Assembly (NCBI RefSeq): GCF_025351295.1
Contig: NZ_JANXWD010000115.1
Location: 51,666-115,665, forward strand
Source: Phenylobacterium sp.
GTDB taxonomy: Bacteria; Pseudomonadota; Alphaproteobacteria; Caulobacterales; Caulobacteraceae
DNA length: 64,000 bases
Direction of reading: 5' to 3'
A model generated the notes under the pieces. The model saw only the letters and a list, made by a program, of their open reading frames with translations, was not told the origin of the DNA and made no database searches. The position numbers and the translations under genes are program-made. Below, in pieces: positions 35,081 to 44,777 of this stretch. How positions within the stretch are numbered: position 1 is the stretch's first letter; the number at the start of each line of letters is the position of its first letter.

Positions 35081-36358
35081 ATGGACGATGGCGCCATCGA
35101 CCTGAAGCGCGCGGCCCGCGACGCGGCCTATGCCATGCCGCTGGCGGACATCGATCCGGCCAGCGCCGAACTGTTCCGCACCGACACCATGTGGCCCTAC
35201 TTCGAGCGCCTGCGGAAGGAAGACCCGGTGCACTGGTCATTCTCGCCGGAGAAGGACGTCGGCGGCTACTGGTCGGTCACCAAGTACAACGACATCATGG
35301 CGGTCGACACCGACCACCTGCGCTTTTCCTCCGAGCCGACCATCGTCCTGCCCGACCCGGCCGAAGACTTCACGTTGCCGATGTTCATCGCCATGGACCA
35401 GCCCAAGCACGACGTGCAGCGCAAGACCGTCAGCCCGGTGGTCTCGCCGGCCAGCCTGATGCGCATGGAGCCGATCATCCGCGAGCGGGCCGGGGCGATC
35501 CTCGACAGCCTGCCGATCGGCGAACCGTTCGACTGGGTGGACAAGGTCTCCATCGAACTGACCACCATGACCCTGGCGACCCTGTTCGACTTCCCCTGGG
35601 AGGATCGCCGCAAACTGACCCGCTGGTCGGACGTGGCCACGGCGGCGCCCGACAGCGGCATCTTCGAGTCCACCGATCCGGACCTCGCCGAACAGCAGCG
35701 GCGCCAGGAACTGTTCGAGTGCGTCGACTATTTCATGCGGCTCTGGAACGAGCGGGTGAACGCCCCGCCGCAGCCCGACCTGATCTCGATGCTGGCGCAT
35801 GGCGAGTCCACGCGGAACATGGACCGCATGGAGTACCTGGGGAACCTGATCCTGCTGATCGTCGGCGGCAATGACACGACGCGCAACAGCATCACGGGGT
35901 CGATCCTGGCGCTCAGCCAGAACCCCGACCAGGAGAAGCTCCTGCGCGCCGACCACAGCCTGATCCCGGCCATGGTGTCGGAGACCATCCGCTGGCAGAC
36001 GCCGCTGGCCTACATGCGCCGCACGGCGCTGGTTGACGTGGAGCTGGGCGGCAAGACCATCAAGGCCGGCGACAAGGTGGCCATGTGGTACGTCTCGGGC
36101 AACCGCGACGAGGAGGTCATCGAGCGGCCGAACGACTATTGGATCCAGCGCCCGCGGGTGCGCCAGCACCTGTCGTTCGGGTTCGGCATCCACCGCTGCG
36201 TTGGCAACCGCCTGGCCGAGCTGCAGCTGAAGATCATCTGGGAGGAAATCCTCGCGCGCTTCCCGAAGATCGATGTCATGGGGCCGCCGCGCCGCGTGCC
36301 GTCGCCGTTCGTGAAGGGCTATGAGTACCTGCCGGTGATCATCCCCACCCGAAGCTGA
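35081..36358 (+). CDS. Cytochrome P450 (second copy)
   Basis: 425 residues from ATG 35081 (CAGGAGGATCAGCC precedes it); the track start at 34979 is not supported. The heme loop FGFGIHRCVG puts the ligand at C373, the K-helix has ETIRWQ, and the I-helix GGNDTTRNSITGSILALSQN contains N-D-T-T rather than the usual A-G-x-D/E-T. The N-terminus (PYFERLRKEDPVHWSFSPEK) resembles CYP107/CYP125-type bacterial soluble P450s of steroid or terpene metabolism. No ferredoxin is next to it. It is divergent from the GFA-like gene. It is clearly different from the P450 at 11501. Confidence 0.93.
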   Translation: MDDGAIDLKRAARDAAYAMPLADIDPASAELFRTDTMWPYFERLRKEDPVHWSFSPEKDVGGYWSVTKYNDIMAVDTDHLRFSSEPTIVLPDPAEDFTLPMFIAMDQPKHDVQRKTVSPVVSPASLMRMEPIIRERAGAILDSLPIGEPFDWVDKVSIELTTMTLATLFDFPWEDRRKLTRWSDVATAAPDSGIFESTDPDLAEQQRRQELFECVDYFMRLWNERVNAPPQPDLISMLAHGESTRNMDRMEYLGNLILLIVGGNDTTRNSITGSILALSQNPDQEKLLRADHSLIPAMVSETIRWQTPLAYMRRTALVDVELGGKTIKAGDKVAMWYVSGNRDEEVIERPNDYWIQRPRVRQHLSFGFGIHRCVGNRLAELQLKIIWEEILARFPKIDVMGPPRRVPSPFVKGYEYLPVIIPTRS

Positions 36359-36434
36359 GCCGCGGGGGCCGATTGACGCTGAGCGCGGGCTGCGCTTCCC
36401 TCCGAGCGCCCAGCCTGGGCGCAAGGAGACGCCT

Positions 36435-36866
36435 ATGACCCACGCAATGCTTCGGCTTGTCCCGCTCGCTCTCGCCGCCTTCGGTTTCTGCGCCGGCCCG
36501 GCCGCCGCCCAGGAGGTGAAGCTCTCGGCCCACCTGACCGGCGCCGCCGAGAAGCCGGCCGGCGATCCCAAGGGCATGGGCCACGCCACCGTGCGGGTCG
36601 ACGCCGCCAAGTCGCAGGTCTGCTACGACCTGATGGTCGAGGGCCTGACCGGCACCATGGCCCACATCCACAAGGCCGCGCCCGACGCATCCGGCCCGGT
36701 CGCCGTGCCGCTGGCCGCCCCGGACGCCGCCGGCAAGAGTTCGGGATGCGCGACGGTCGACCCCGCCGTGGCCAAGGACATCGCCACCAATCCGGGCGGC
36801 TATTACGTCAACGTCCACAGCGCCGACTTCAAGGCCGGCGCCATCCGCGGCCAACTCGGCAAGTAG
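36435..36866 (+). CDS. CHRD domain-containing secreted protein
   Basis: 143 residues. Signal peptide MLRLVPLALAAFGFCAGPAAA, followed by a single CHRD domain (VKLSAHLTGAAEKPAGDPKG, MGHATVRVDAAKSQVCYDLM, GTMAHIHKAAPDASGPVAVP and FKAGAIRGQLGK). CHRD was defined in chordin but in bacteria it occurs in short secreted proteins of unknown role. It is convergent with an adhesin-E-like gene only 9 bases away. Confidence 0.88.
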   Translation: MTHAMLRLVPLALAAFGFCAGPAAAQEVKLSAHLTGAAEKPAGDPKGMGHATVRVDAAKSQVCYDLMVEGLTGTMAHIHKAAPDASGPVAVPLAAPDAAGKSSGCATVDPAVAKDIATNPGGYYVNVHSADFKAGAIRGQLGK

Positions 36867-36875
36867 CCAGAGAAC

Positions 36876-37475
36876 CTAGGGCGTCTTCGCCTTCGCGGGC
36901 GCGGGCGCTCTGGGCGTGGGTTTGGTGACAGGTCTGGCCGCCGTCGATGGGGCCTTGGGCGGCGGCAGGGCCGCGGGGGGCGCCGCAAGCGGCGGCGGAT
37001 CCCAGGACGCCATCAGGCCGATGACCACCTTGGCGACGGTGTCGGCGGCCACGACCGAGCCGCCGCCCACCCCTTCGCACACCACCCTGTAGGCGGCGTA
37101 GGTGTCGCCGGCCTCCTCGGCCGGGCCCCATTCGGGATTGGGGTTCACCTTGCTGACCAGGGTGGCGCCGGAGCGCGAGAAGGCGGTGAACTCGCGCCAG
37201 CGGGTGCGGGTCTGCTGGCAATCGTATTCGGTGAGAGTGCGGACATAGCCGGGCTGCGGCGGGTTCCCGCTGAGGATGTTGCGCTGGACGCGGACCGCCC
37301 AGGCCTTGCGGAAGGCCGTGTCGGGGATCGCCTCGATGCCCTGGGCGTCCATCACCGTCCAGGAGTCGGCGCCGGACTGCACGACATAGAAGGTGCGCGC
37401 CAGCGCCGGCGCGGCCGCCAGCGCCAGTCCGGCCGCCACCGCCGCGATCCTGCCTGCTTGAGAGCGCCTGTCCAC
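36876..37475 (-). CDS. Secreted surface-adhesin-E-like protein
   Basis: 199 residues. The signal peptide is RIAAVAAGLALAAAPALA. The mature domain TFYVVQSGADSWTVMDAQGI, then the cysteine in TEYDCQQTRTRWREFTAFSR and its partner in YRVVCEG resembles the bacterial surface-adhesin E fold, in which a Cys pair closes a beta-sandwich. The C-terminal 55 residues are proline/alanine/lysine-rich (PRAPAPAKAKTP), probably a disordered tail. The family assignment is moderate; in this group such proteins are mostly hypothetical. Confidence 0.62.
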   Translation of the reverse strand: MDRRSQAGRIAAVAAGLALAAAPALARTFYVVQSGADSWTVMDAQGIEAIPDTAFRKAWAVRVQRNILSGNPPQPGYVRTLTEYDCQQTRTRWREFTAFSRSGATLVSKVNPNPEWGPAEEAGDTYAAYRVVCEGVGGGSVVAADTVAKVVIGLMASWDPPPLAAPPAALPPPKAPSTAARPVTKPTPRAPAPAKAKTP

Positions 37476-37612
37476 GCCGCAAGCTTAGACCGCAACCAAG
37501 ATGAATACATAGTGACCCGACGCCAAACGCCGCCGCCGGACCGGCGCGGTCGTCTCGAAGGTCCGGCTTCATGAAACGGTCCGCGACGTTTCCGCCGAAG
37601 AGGACGCCAGCG

Positions 37613-38518
37613 TCAAAGCCCGGCGTTCGCCGGTCCGGACTTCAGGTATCCCTCCAGCAATCCGGCGAGCAGCTGATTGGGGAATTTTCGGTTCTGGACG
37701 ATGGCGAAGAAGCTTTCTGTGAGCTCGGCGATGCGGCAATGCTCAACCAGCACCCCGGAATCCAACTCGTCGCGTACGACGATCTGCGGCACCAGCGTGA
37801 CGCCCGCACGCTCCCGCGCGAACAGGCGCAGCATGGCCATGTCGTCGACCTCGGCCAGGATGATCGGCCGAACGCCCGCAAGATCCAGCAAGCGATCGAA
37901 CGCAACCCGGATGTCGCTGTCCAAGCTCGGCAGCAGCACGGGCTCGACGCGCAGATCCTCTGGAAAACAAAACGCAGGTCTTTCGGGCCTGGGTCGACCG
38001 ACGAGGCTCACGGGTTGCTGGTTGAGCAGGTGATTGCGGAACGGCGCGCGGGCGTCGCGTTGGGCGGCGCTGTTGGCGAGCACCACATCGATGGCGTGGG
38101 CCTCAAGTTGAGCGAGCAGGTCGCGCATCGTGCCGGAGCGTACGATCAGTTCCACATCGGTGCGAACGACAAGAGGCCGCAGGAATTCAAGCTGGAAATT
38201 GCGTGACAGGGTCGTCAGCGCCCCGACCCGCAGCACTTGGCGGCTCGCTACAGGCCGGCCTTCCAGCGTGCTCATCAACTCATCGCCGGCCTTGAAGACC
38301 GTATCCGCGTAGTCCAGTGAGATCCGGCCGGCCTCGGTCAGGACCAGCCGCCTGCCGACCCGGTCGAACAGCGGATGGCCCATCTGGTGTTCGAGCTTCT
38401 GGATCTGCACCGACAGCGCCGACTGCGAGAGATTCAACCGCTCAGCCGCGCGGGTGAGACTGCCCTCATGCGCGACCGCCCAGAAATAGCGAAGGTGGTT
38501 GAAGTTCAGGCTCTTCAT
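37613..38518 (-). CDS. LysR family regulator (NhaR-like), probable regulator of dabBA
   Basis: 301 residues. The N-terminal HTH LNFNHLRYFWAVAHEGSLTR, AAERLNLSQSALSVQIQKLE and then FDRVGRRLVLTEAGRISLDY is typical of the NhaR/CbbR-like LysR branch. The remainder is the two-lobed co-inducer domain. It is divergent from the DUF3422 pseudogene and lies upstream of dabB-dabA. Two near-identical LysR-type sites (GTTCT-N7-AGAAC) at 38522 and 39511 support control of both itself and the dab operon. LysR regulators next to dab genes are known in other bacteria. CO2 or bicarbonate status as the signal is inference. Confidence 0.87.
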   Translation of the reverse strand: MKSLNFNHLRYFWAVAHEGSLTRAAERLNLSQSALSVQIQKLEHQMGHPLFDRVGRRLVLTEAGRISLDYADTVFKAGDELMSTLEGRPVASRQVLRVGALTTLSRNFQLEFLRPLVVRTDVELIVRSGTMRDLLAQLEAHAIDVVLANSAAQRDARAPFRNHLLNQQPVSLVGRPRPERPAFCFPEDLRVEPVLLPSLDSDIRVAFDRLLDLAGVRPIILAEVDDMAMLRLFARERAGVTLVPQIVVRDELDSGVLVEHCRIAELTESFFAIVQNRKFPNQLLAGLLEGYLKSGPANAGL

Positions 38519-38521
38519 GTC

Positions 38522-38538
38522 GTTCTATAAAACAGAAC
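38522..38538. promoter_or_regulatory. LysR-type box 1, GTTCT-N7-AGAAC
   Basis: GTTCTATAAAACAGAAC, an inverted repeat with a T-N11-A core, starting 4 bases before the lysR ATG on the other strand. Followed by GAA...CTAACAATGAATG as at box 2. It probably mediates autoregulation. Confidence 0.65.
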
Positions 38539-38623
38539 GAAATCGCTCTAACAATGAATGTTCTCAAGCCGACCGCGGCGGATATCTTTGCTAAAGACCT
38601 GCGCGCTGATTTGAAGGGAGCCT

Positions 38624-39383
38624 ATGCCAACCACTCCCTTGCCTGCCGGTGCGCCCCTACCCTCAAACCATCCTGATCGCCCCGCTCTGGCGGACGAGGT
38701 TCATGCCCGGCCGCCGGAAGCGATCCAGACCCCGGCGTGGGTGACCTATGTCGCGCTGACGGTTTCGCCGGATCGGCGACCCGATGAGTTGGCCCGCATA
38801 TCCGACCTGTGTCGGAGATTTGGCGCCATCGCGCCGACCCGCCAGCTCCGCCTCAACCTCCGCCGCCAGGGTCGTCAGCTGCTGCAGCAGCGCCTCCTCG
38901 GTGAAGCTCTGCCCCGTGATGTCGTTGGTCGAGCTTCGGGAACAGAGTATTTCGGGGGTGCAGACGATCGAGGAATTCATGGACCGCCGGTTCACCCCCG
39001 CGGTCTCGACCTGCGCCAGTGTCTCACAGCGACTGCGGGAGATATCGGAGCGCGTGTCACAGGCCAGCTCGCTGCTGTCAACGCGGGTGGGTATCGCAAG
39101 CGAAAAACAGAATCAGTTATTGCTGGCCTCCATGGAGCGTCGAGCTGGACTGCAACTAAGACTCCAGCAGATCGTGGAGCTGGTCTCGATTGTCCCGGTC
39201 ATCTATTACATGACCGGTATTGTTGGGTATCTGGTCCGAGCTCTGAATAGTATCGGATCCTCTATCAGCGTTGAGCTTGCGGAGGGCGTGGCTTTGCCGA
39301 TTATTGCCAGTCTCGGTATCGTGCTGGCCCGTCTGGCGCATCGCCGGGCCTTAAGCGATATGGCCGCAAGCAAGGCCAAGTAG
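38624..39383 (+). pseudogene. DUF3422 family protein, internally rearranged (inverted segment and deletion)
   Basis: The N-terminal part (NHPDRPALADEVHARPPEAI to about 38836) and C-terminal part (ELREQSISGVQTIEEFMDRR from 38931, then LLSTRVGIASEKQNQLLLAS, RAGLQLRLQQIVELVSIVPV) are both DUF3422-like but in different frames. Between them, the minus strand at about 38837-38930 reads DITGQSFTEEALLQQLTTLA and AEVEAELAGR, which is what DUF3422 proteins carry just before the ELRE segment. So this piece seems inverted and about 150-200 residues are missing. A normal member has about 430 residues with two C-terminal helices. The gene sits directly between lysR and dabB. Confidence 0.6.
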
Positions 39384-39510
39384 TCCGCCAACCGCAAATC
39401 TTGTGACGGCTCGCTTCGGCCGTCGCCTGGCCGTCGGACCGCGCTGCGGCGTGCCGCACGCGTGAGCCCGCGGACTTCGCGAAGATGTGCAAGCTCACGC
39501 CGTTCGCATG

Positions 39511-39527
39511 GTTCTATGAAAAAGAAC
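39511..39527. promoter_or_regulatory. LysR-type box 2, GTTCT-N7-AGAAC, upstream of dabB
   Basis: GTTCTATGAAAAAGAAC matches box 1 at 14 of 17 positions, and the flanking GAA and AACAATGAAT also match. It lies about 88 bases before the TTG start of dabB, a normal place for a LysR activator site. Confidence 0.65.
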
Positions 39528-39614
39528 GAATTCTCCGAAACAATGAATTTTCCGCGACCATCGCCTGCGGCTAGGTCGTGTCCCGAACCGCATGGCGGGT
39601 TGAGGAGACCAGTC

Positions 39615-41174
39615 TTGTCCATCGATCTATTGCCGCTCCTGGCGCCGATCGCGCTTGTGCTCAGCGCGATCGTCGGCTTCGCAGGCCGCGGGCGCCGCCC
39701 CCGGATCGCACTGCGCGTGGCCGAAGGCGCGGCGCTGGCCGTCATGGCGATCGCCATCACCTCGGCGCTGTTGCTCATCCTGCACGGACCGGCGGACAGC
39801 CGCCTGGCCGGACTGAGCGGCGTGGGGTTTTCCGTCCGGCTCGACGCGCTCAGCGTCGCGATGAACCTCCTGGTCTCGTTCATCGGCTGGGTCGTGGTCC
39901 GCTATGCCGGGACCTATCTGGACGGTGAGGCACGGCAGGGCGCGTTCACCGGCTGGCTCTGCATGACCCTGGCGTCGGTGCTTCTCATGGTGGTTGCGGG
40001 CAACCTGGCGCAGCTCGTTCTGGCGTGGATCGCCACCAGCCTTTGCCTGCACAGGCTCCTGCTGTTCTATCCGGACCGCGTGGCTGCGCAACGCGCCGCG
40101 CGCAAGAAATTCATCACCGCGCGGCTGGCCGACGTCGCGCTGATCGTCGCCGCCGTGATGCTGACGGTCGCCTATGGCAGCACGGATATCGCGGCGATCC
40201 TGAGCGCCGCCCGCCACGGAACCGGCGGCGGCCTGGCCATGGTGGCCGCCGGCCTGCTTGGGCTGGCGGCGCTTCTAAAGTCTGCGCAGTTTCCGACGCA
40301 CGGCTGGCTGACCGAGGTGATGGAAGCGCCCACGCCGGTCTCGGCGCTGCTGCATGCCGGTGTCATCAACGCCGGTGGCTTCCTGCTGATCCGCTTTGCG
40401 GACGTCATGCTGCTGGCCCCGGGGGTCCTGGCGGTCCTCGTGCTGACCGGCGGCTTGACCGCCCTGTTTGGCGGGTTGGTCATGCTGACCCAGCCGGCGG
40501 TGAAGACCTCGCTGGCCTGGTCCACCGTCGCCCAGATGGGCTTCATGATCCTGGAGTGCGGACTGGGACTGTTCCCGTTGGCGCTGCTCCATATCGTCGC
40601 CCATTCGCTCTACAAGGCGCATGCGTTCCTGGCCTCCGGGTCCGCGGTCGAGACCATCGCCGCGAACCGCCGCCCCGGCCCGGTGGCCATCCCCAAGGCG
40701 GGCGCCGTCATGCGCGCCTTCCTGCTGGCGCTGGCGATCTATGCGGTTGTCGGGCTCGGTTTCGGTTTCCAGCACAAGTCGCCCCAGGCCATCGCGCTGG
40801 GCGCCATCCTGATCTTCGGCGTCGCCTATATGCTGGCGCAAGGCCTGGCGGATGCGGCGCCCAGGGCCCTGACCCGGCGCACCGTCGTCTACGCGGTCGC
40901 GACGTCGCTCGGCTACTTCGCCCTGCAGGCGCTCGCCGTGTGGCTGACCGCCGGGCTGCTGCCGCCGGCGCCGCCGCCAGGTCCGTTGCAATGGGCGCTG
41001 ATCGTGCTGGCGGTCACGAGCTTCGGCCTCGTGGCCGTGGTCCAGGCCATGTTCCCGCTGTGGGCCTATCACCCGGCCGCCGCGGGGCTACGGGTGCATC
41101 TCTCCAACGGCTTCTACGCCAATGCGGTGTTCGACCGGCTGCTCGGCGGCTGGCGCCTGCGCAACCCAGCCTGA
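39615..41174 (+). CDS. dabB: DabB, proton-channel subunit of an inorganic carbon transporter (NDH subunit 5-like)
   Basis: 519 residues from TTG 39615, with GAGGAGA six bases upstream; the ATG starts of the track (39462) would run through LysR box 2. The protein is a NuoL/MrpA-like integral membrane protein: [40 protein letters not shown] and [20 protein letters not shown] are the classic proton-transport motifs. It is linked to a DUF2309 gene in one operon, which defines the DabB subunit of the DAB system that couples ion flow to bicarbonate accumulation. This is not part of complex I; no other nuo gene is present. Confidence 0.88.
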   Translation: MSIDLLPLLAPIALVLSAIVGFAGRGRRPRIALRVAEGAALAVMAIAITSALLLILHGPADSRLAGLSGVGFSVRLDALSVAMNLLVSFIGWVVVRYAGTYLDGEARQGAFTGWLCMTLASVLLMVVAGNLAQLVLAWIATSLCLHRLLLFYPDRVAAQRAARKKFITARLADVALIVAAVMLTVAYGSTDIAAILSAARHGTGGGLAMVAAGLLGLAALLKSAQFPTHGWLTEVMEAPTPVSALLHAGVINAGGFLLIRFADVMLLAPGVLAVLVLTGGLTALFGGLVMLTQPAVKTSLAWSTVAQMGFMILECGLGLFPLALLHIVAHSLYKAHAFLASGSAVETIAANRRPGPVAIPKAGAVMRAFLLALAIYAVVGLGFGFQHKSPQAIALGAILIFGVAYMLAQGLADAAPRALTRRTVVYAVATSLGYFALQALAVWLTAGLLPPAPPPGPLQWALIVLAVTSFGLVAVVQAMFPLWAYHPAAAGLRVHLSNGFYANAVFDRLLGGWRLRNPA

Positions 41175-41193
41175 CCGGCCCGGAGAACGGATC

Positions 41194-43662
41194 ATGACCA
41201 CCCCAAAGGCTCCGTGCGCGGGCGCCACCGTGCATCTTGAGGTCGCCGCCGATCGCGCCGCCAGGTCGGTCCCTCCGGCCTGGCCGCTGGCGTCCAGCGT
41301 CGCGGTCAACCCGTTCCTGGGCCAAGCCCATGAAGGCCTGGCGCAGGTCGCCGCGCGCCTGGAACGGGTGGCGGGCGTGTCCGTCACCATGCCGCGAGCC
41401 TGGCGCCAGGCGCGGATCGACAGCGGCGCGATCACCGACGACGACCTGTCGGAGGCCTTGGCCTGCGCCCCGATCGCCCTTCGCCCGGCGGATGTGGCCG
41501 CGCTGAAGTCCGCGGCGCTGGTCGCGCGGCCTGACGCCAAGGCGACGCCGACCGTCGCCGACCTTGCCGCGGAGGCCTCCGGAATCGACTGGCCGGGCCT
41601 GATCGCCGAGCGCTTCGGGGGCTGGGCGGCGGGCTACTTCGACGAGGGACAGGCGCTCTGGGTCCCGCCGCGCGGCGCGAGCGCCTATGGCGCCTGGCGC
41701 GCTGTCTCGACGCATGATCTGACGCCCGAGATCGCAGGCCTCGCCGGCTTCGCGACCTTCGTTTCGGAGGCGCCGGAGGCTGCGCGCGACGCGCTCGCGA
41801 GCGCGGTGTCGCGCCTGTCGCTCCCGCCGGAGACGCTTGAAACCTATTTCCACCAGCTCCTGATGACGCTCGGCGGCTGGGCGCAATTCGCCCGCTATCG
41901 GCTCTGGCAAGCCGACCTGTCGGGAGGCGCGGACGCGACCCTCACCGACTTCCTGGCGATCCGGCTGATTTGGGAAGCAGCCCTGTTCGAAAGGTATGCG
42001 GACCGGATCGGGGCCCGGTGGCGGACGGTGGTGGCCCTGCATGCCTCGCCGGTCGCGCCGAGCGCCGATCACGCGGTGGACGCCATCCTGCAGGAGGCGG
42101 CGGAGCGCGCCGCGCAACGGGCGCTGGCCGAAACCCTCGCGGCGCCACAGACGATCGCGACGCGCACCCGCCCGGCGCTGCAGGCCGCCTTCTGTATCGA
42201 CGTGCGCTCGGAAGTGTTCCGGCGGGCGCTGGAGTCCGTGCATCCGGATATCCGGACGCTCGGATTCGCGGGCTTCTTCGGGCTGGGGACGTCGCACAAG
42301 CGATTTGCCTCCGACCTGCCTGAACATCGGCTGCCCGTGCTCCTGAACCCAGGCCTGGCCACCTGCTCGGGCGGGCCGGCCGTCGCCGCGGCGGATCGGT
42401 CGGCGCGCGTCAAGGCGCGCGCCAAGCGCGCCTGGGGCCGCTTCAAGGTGGCCGCCGTGTCGTCCTTCGCCTTCGTCGAGGCAACGGGACCGGTACATGC
42501 GGTGAGTCTGTTGCGCTCGGCCTTGGGCCTCGATGGCGTAGCGCCGCCCAACGATCCCGCGCCCCGCCTGGATCCCGCACTCGACCTCGACACGCGGACC
42601 CGGGCGGCCGAAACCGTCTTGCGGGCCATGTCCCTGACCTGCGACTTCGCGCGGCTCGTGCTCCTGGTCGGGCACGGGGCAAATGTGGTCAACAATCCCC
42701 ATGCCAGCGCGCTGCATTGCGGCGCGTGCGGCGGCTATTCCGGCGAGGTCAATGCGCGGCTGCTGGCCGGGCTGCTGAACGATCGGGAGGTGCGCGACGG
42801 CCTGGTTTCCCGCGGCCTGGCAATTCCGGACGACACCCTGTTCCTCGCTGCGTTGCACGACACGACCACGGACGCGGTGACGCTCTACGCGGCCGATCGC
42901 TTGTCTCCTGCGCATGACCCGGATGTGCGCCAGGCGAAGGTGTGGGCTGAAGCCGCGGGCGCCATCGCAAGGGCGGAACGGGCCTTGCGGCTGCCCGGCG
43001 CCGCGGGCGAACGGAGCCTCGCTCGGCGCAGCCGGGACTGGTCCGAGATCCGGCCGGAATGGGGGCTTGCGGGCTGCCAGGCGTTCATCGCGGCGCCCCG
43101 GCGCCGCACGGCCGGCAAATCCCTCGAAGGCCGCGCCTTCCTGCATGACTACGACTGGACGCTCGACCGGGACTTCAGCGTGCTGGAGTTGATCCTGACC
43201 GCGCCGGTGGTCGTGGCGAGCTGGATCAGCCTGCAGTACTACGGGTCCACCGTCGCCCCGCAGGTGTTCGGCGGCGGCAACAAGCTGCTGCACAACGTCA
43301 CCGGCGGGATCGGCGTCGTCGAAGGCAACGGCGGCCCGATACGCGCGGGCCTTCCCTGGCAGTCGGTCCATGACGGCGAGCGCTACGTCCACGACCCGCT
43401 TCGGCTGTCAGTCTGCATCGAGGCGCCGCGCGAAGCGATGACCGAGGTGCTGCGGCGGCATCGGGACGTTCGCGCGCTGTTCGAGAAGCGCTGGCTGCAC
43501 CTGTTGGCGCTCGATGAGAGCGGTCGGATGGCCTGGCGCTACGCCGGCGACCTTCAATGGACCGCGATGAGGACCGTCAGCGGCCCGCCTGGCGATCCCT
43601 GCGCAGGCTCCGAGGTGGGGACCGCCGACACCGAACCGTCGGCCGAGGGCGGCGGCCACTGA
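41194..43662 (+). CDS. dabA: DabA, carbonic-anhydrase-like subunit of the inorganic carbon transporter (DUF2309)
   Basis: 822 residues from ATG 41194 (CGGAGAACGG precedes). The likely zinc/carbonic-anhydrase site matches characterised DabA: C334 and D336 in [21 protein letters not shown]494 in [19 protein letters not shown] and C509 in the same stretch before [15 protein letters not shown]. The H-to-C spacing of 15 and C-x-D pair agree with the Halothiobacillus protein. The C-terminal [20 protein letters not shown] is also a family mark. The DabAB complex at the inner membrane hydrates CO2 to bicarbonate, driven by an ion gradient, to support carboxylases. In a heterotroph this would serve anaplerosis or fatty acid synthesis at low CO2. 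Confidence 0.92.
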   Translation: MTTPKAPCAGATVHLEVAADRAARSVPPAWPLASSVAVNPFLGQAHEGLAQVAARLERVAGVSVTMPRAWRQARIDSGAITDDDLSEALACAPIALRPADVAALKSAALVARPDAKATPTVADLAAEASGIDWPGLIAERFGGWAAGYFDEGQALWVPPRGASAYGAWRAVSTHDLTPEIAGLAGFATFVSEAPEAARDALASAVSRLSLPPETLETYFHQLLMTLGGWAQFARYRLWQADLSGGADATLTDFLAIRLIWEAALFERYADRIGARWRTVVALHASPVAPSADHAVDAILQEAAERAAQRALAETLAAPQTIATRTRPALQAAFCIDVRSEVFRRALESVHPDIRTLGFAGFFGLGTSHKRFASDLPEHRLPVLLNPGLATCSGGPAVAAADRSARVKARAKRAWGRFKVAAVSSFAFVEATGPVHAVSLLRSALGLDGVAPPNDPAPRLDPALDLDTRTRAAETVLRAMSLTCDFARLVLLVGHGANVVNNPHASALHCGACGGYSGEVNARLLAGLLNDREVRDGLVSRGLAIPDDTLFLAALHDTTTDAVTLYAADRLSPAHDPDVRQAKVWAEAAGAIARAERALRLPGAAGERSLARRSRDWSEIRPEWGLAGCQAFIAAPRRRTAGKSLEGRAFLHDYDWTLDRDFSVLELILTAPVVVASWISLQYYGSTVAPQVFGGGNKLLHNVTGGIGVVEGNGGPIRAGLPWQSVHDGERYVHDPLRLSVCIEAPREAMTEVLRRHRDVRALFEKRWLHLLALDESGRMAWRYAGDLQWTAMRTVSGPPGDPCAGSEVGTADTEPSAEGGGH

Positions 43663-43703
43663 CTCGGTGAGGTCGAAGCCGGGCCCCGTCTGGCCCTCAG
43701 GCG

Positions 43704-44777
43704 CTACATTTTCAGGGGCGTGAGGTAGCCGGTGAGTTCCAGGTAGCCGCGCCCGTCCGGCGCGCTGACCGCCCCTTCCCAGTAGACGGGGCCGCCGGCG
43801 CGGCGGCTGTCGAGCTCCTGGTCGTCGAACATCGGCGTGAGACGCCACCGGCGCGGGCCGCTCTTGAGCGTCAGGGTCAGCGTGCGGGCGACGGGGTAGT
43901 CAGCCCCCGTCCGGGGCGAACGCCAGCGGCGATCGGTCGCGAAGGTGACGGCCGCGCGGCCGAGGGGTTCCGGGACGCCGCCAGCGGGACGGTACGAGCC
44001 GCCGGACCAGATGGCGCGGCCGCCGGCGTCGCGGATCTGGAAGGCGGTCAGCGCCGCGCCGTCCTGCAGGTTCAGGCCAACCCAGTCCCAGCCCACGGCG
44101 GTTGGATCGAGCAAGGTCGAGGACCATTCGCGGTCAAGCCAGGCCTCGCCGGTGACCGGCGCGCGGTGGCCGTTTCGCAGGACCGTGCCGGTCACCATCA
44201 GGTGCGGGACCGAATAGTAGTAGCTCGCCTGCTGCGGCTTCGGCCCCTTCTGGCTGTAGCCCGCCAGCCCCTGCGGGAGCGGCGGCTGGGTGGGGGCGAG
44301 CGTCAGGTCGAGGGCGAAGTCGTGGCCGGCGACGTGGGTTCGGTAGCGGCCGTCCGGGCCACGCTGCAGCGTCCAGTCCTGCAGGGTCAGGTCGGTATCG
44401 CCCACGGCGGCTTGCGCCAGGCCGAAGCCGGCTCGGGCGATGCGCTGGTCATGCAACAGATGCTTGACGGTCGGATCCGATAGGGCGGCATGCGCGAACA
44501 GGATCTGCCTGGGCGCGAAGGCGCTGGGATTGGCGGGATCGACCGCGGGACGGGTGCGGAAGAAGGTGACCTGGAAGCCGAGCTCCTGGCGGTCGGCGCC
44601 GCGCAGCCATCCGGTGACATACCACCACTCGGTGCGGAATTGCGGGTGCGCGCCGTGATCGACGGGGAAGCTGAGCGCCGGCCCGGGGCGCACGGGCGGA
44701 TAGGGCGGGACGGCCGGCGTGGCGGCGGTCGTGAGGATGGCGGCGAGGGCGAGGAGCCGCTGGACGGCAGGGCGCAT
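43704..44777 (-). CDS. AttH/CrtC-like lipocalin-domain protein
   Basis: 357 residues. ATG 44777 overlaps the permease stop (TGATG), so translation is coupled; the track TTG at 44783 is less likely. The signal peptide is VQRLLALAAILTTAATPA. The mature protein begins with QFRTEWWYVTGWLRGADRQE and has KGPKPQQASYYYSVPHLMVT, GEAWLDREWSSTLL and DWVGLNLQDGAALTAFQIRD, the motifs of the AttH and carotenoid 1,2-hydratase family, two lipocalin-like barrels. Last gene of an AttEFGH-like ABC operon with ATPase and permease. AttH is tied to surface attachment in Agrobacterium; the substrate is unknown and no carotenoid genes are present. Confidence 0.85.
   Translation of the reverse strand: MRPAVQRLLALAAILTTAATPAVPPYPPVRPGPALSFPVDHGAHPQFRTEWWYVTGWLRGADRQELGFQVTFFRTRPAVDPANPSAFAPRQILFAHAALSDPTVKHLLHDQRIARAGFGLAQAAVGDTDLTLQDWTLQRGPDGRYRTHVAGHDFALDLTLAPTQPPLPQGLAGYSQKGPKPQQASYYYSVPHLMVTGTVLRNGHRAPVTGEAWLDREWSSTLLDPTAVGWDWVGLNLQDGAALTAFQIRDAGGRAIWSGGSYRPAGGVPEPLGRAAVTFATDRRWRSPRTGADYPVARTLTLTLKSGPRRWRLTPMFDDQELDSRRAGGPVYWEGAVSAPDGRGYLELTGYLTPLKM

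Noticed and set aside
38663-38995. 110-residue minus-strand ORF as a gene
   Set aside because: Has a DUF3422-like stretch in the middle only, explained better as an inverted piece of the surrounding pseudogene.
39462-41174. ATG starts for dabB at 39462, 39516 or 39543
   Set aside because: They read through LysR box 2 and lack a Shine-Dalgarno; TTG 39615 has GAGGAGA at good spacing and gives the usual DabB N-terminus.
41014-43392. 792-residue minus-strand ORF opposite dabA
   Set aside because: Antisense shadow rich in Arg/Gly/Gln; dabA carries the conserved zinc-site residues.
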